Shown here one piece after another: positions 4,861 through 5,188 of a DNA stretch of 5,188 nucleotides. The notes under the pieces were generated by a model. It had not been told where the DNA came from. It worked only from the letters and a program-made list of their open reading frames with translations, and made no database searches. The first letter of the stretch is position 1. Each line of letters begins with the position of its first letter. The stretch comes from Acidobacteriota bacterium (GTDB taxonomy: Bacteria; Acidobacteriota; Vicinamibacteria; Vicinamibacterales; CAVVIG01): NCBI GenBank assembly GCA_003222555.1, contig QHWL01000213.1:1-5188 (forward strand), in the 5' to 3' direction. The translations under genes were made by a program, and so were the position numbers.

Positions 4861-5163
4861 GTGCAGTCGTTTCTGAATGCCCTCCAAACCTCGCTCGAGA
4901 GCTCGCGGCTGTCCTATTTCATGATTCACTCTGATTTTGCCTGGCCGATCTGTGAGTGCCTTCACTTCCTGGGACTCACTCTCTTGATCGGTACGGTTGG
5001 GCTGTTCGATCTGCGCCTGCTGGGATTGGCCAAGGGCCTGTCGCCAAGGGCCATGCATCGTCTCATCGGGTGGGGAGTCCTTGGATTTCTGATCAACGTG
5101 ATAACGGTCACGATGTTCTTCGTGGCCATCCCGTATCAGTACATCTATAACGGCGCTTTTTAG
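4861..5163 (+). CDS. DUF6644-like membrane protein (second paralogue), cut short by an in-frame TAG
   Basis: As read, 100 residues from GTG 4861 to TAG 5161. It is homologous to the preceding gene: CLHFLGLTLLIGT..LFDLRLLG aligns with LHTLAMGFVAGT..AVDFRVLG, so His35 matches His36 of the first protein and the Asp-x-Arg is shared. The alignment from that His to the TAG needs no gap (66 positions in each). Hydrophobic helices at about 28-46 and 70-90 are present, but helices 3 and 4 would be lost. Base 5164 onward, in the same frame, reads VKMVCIVL, matching VKFVFIAL of the first paralogue, so the stop falls inside the family sequence. It is translated from an excellent Shine-Dalgarno 13 bases after the first gene. 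It is either a broken gene, a sequencing or assembly error, or a read-through stop. Paralogy is secure; function unknown. Confidence 0.75.
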   Translation: MQSFLNALQTSLESSRLSYFMIHSDFAWPICECLHFLGLTLLIGTVGLFDLRLLGLAKGLSPRAMHRLIGWGVLGFLINVITVTMFFVAIPYQYIYNGAF

Positions 5164-5188
5164 GTCAAGATGGTCTGCATCGTGCTCT
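5161..5188 (+). pseudogene. In-frame continuation of the second paralogue after the TAG (runs off right edge)
   Basis: TAG followed by codons for VKMVCIVL to the window end, the expected start of helix 3. The TAG sits at the position of Tyr102 in the first paralogue, where TAT or TAC would need only one base change to become TAG. This is the distal part of the same gene separated by a stop codon. The remainder lies outside the window. Confidence 0.55.

Overview
The window reads as GC-rich chromosomal DNA from a free-living bacterium. The best guess is Acidobacteriota, possibly a Vicinamibacteria-like lineage. That guess rests on the feel of the proteins, a DUF6335-type gene, a lipoprotein type I associate with that phylum, and a CACGGAG-type intergenic repeat. 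It is inference, since no 16S or other decisive marker is present.

Left part (1-2068): a core translation/nucleotide block on the minus strand. It holds the N-terminal 202 codons of ribosomal protein S1 (rpsA, running off the left edge) and complete cytidylate kinase (cmk). cmk and rpsA are classic neighbours. Here a plus-strand gene for a basic-tailed DUF6335-like protein lies between them and faces cmk tail to tail. rpsA therefore seems to use its own promoter (TTGACA-18-TATCCT, 715-744), overlapped by a 7+7 bp inverted repeat.

Middle (2069-3284): cmk and a plus-strand RsuA/RluB-family 23S/16S rRNA pseudouridine synthase gene diverge from a 205 bp spacer. The spacer contains a short periodic CACGGAG repeat. 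The synthase is about 85 residues longer than its family because of an in-frame block of GC-rich repeats. The block has three direct-repeat copies alternating with two strong hairpins that share the same loop. It sits at a loop position between the catalytic core and the conserved C-terminal GRNRQVRKM segment. This looks like a palindromic repeat element that entered a housekeeping gene without breaking its frame, and it is the most unusual object in the window.

Right part (3285-5188): an AT-richer gap, an uncharacterised small lipoprotein, a 52-codon single-pass membrane microprotein on the minus strand, and a divergent two-gene operon of paralogous four-helix membrane proteins (DUF6644-like). 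The second paralogue is stopped by an in-frame TAG exactly where the first has Tyr. The frame after the TAG continues the family sequence (VKMVCIVL) to the window edge, so this is a nonsense mutation, a sequencing error or a recoded stop.

No CRISPR array, insertion sequence, complete tRNA or rRNA gene was found.
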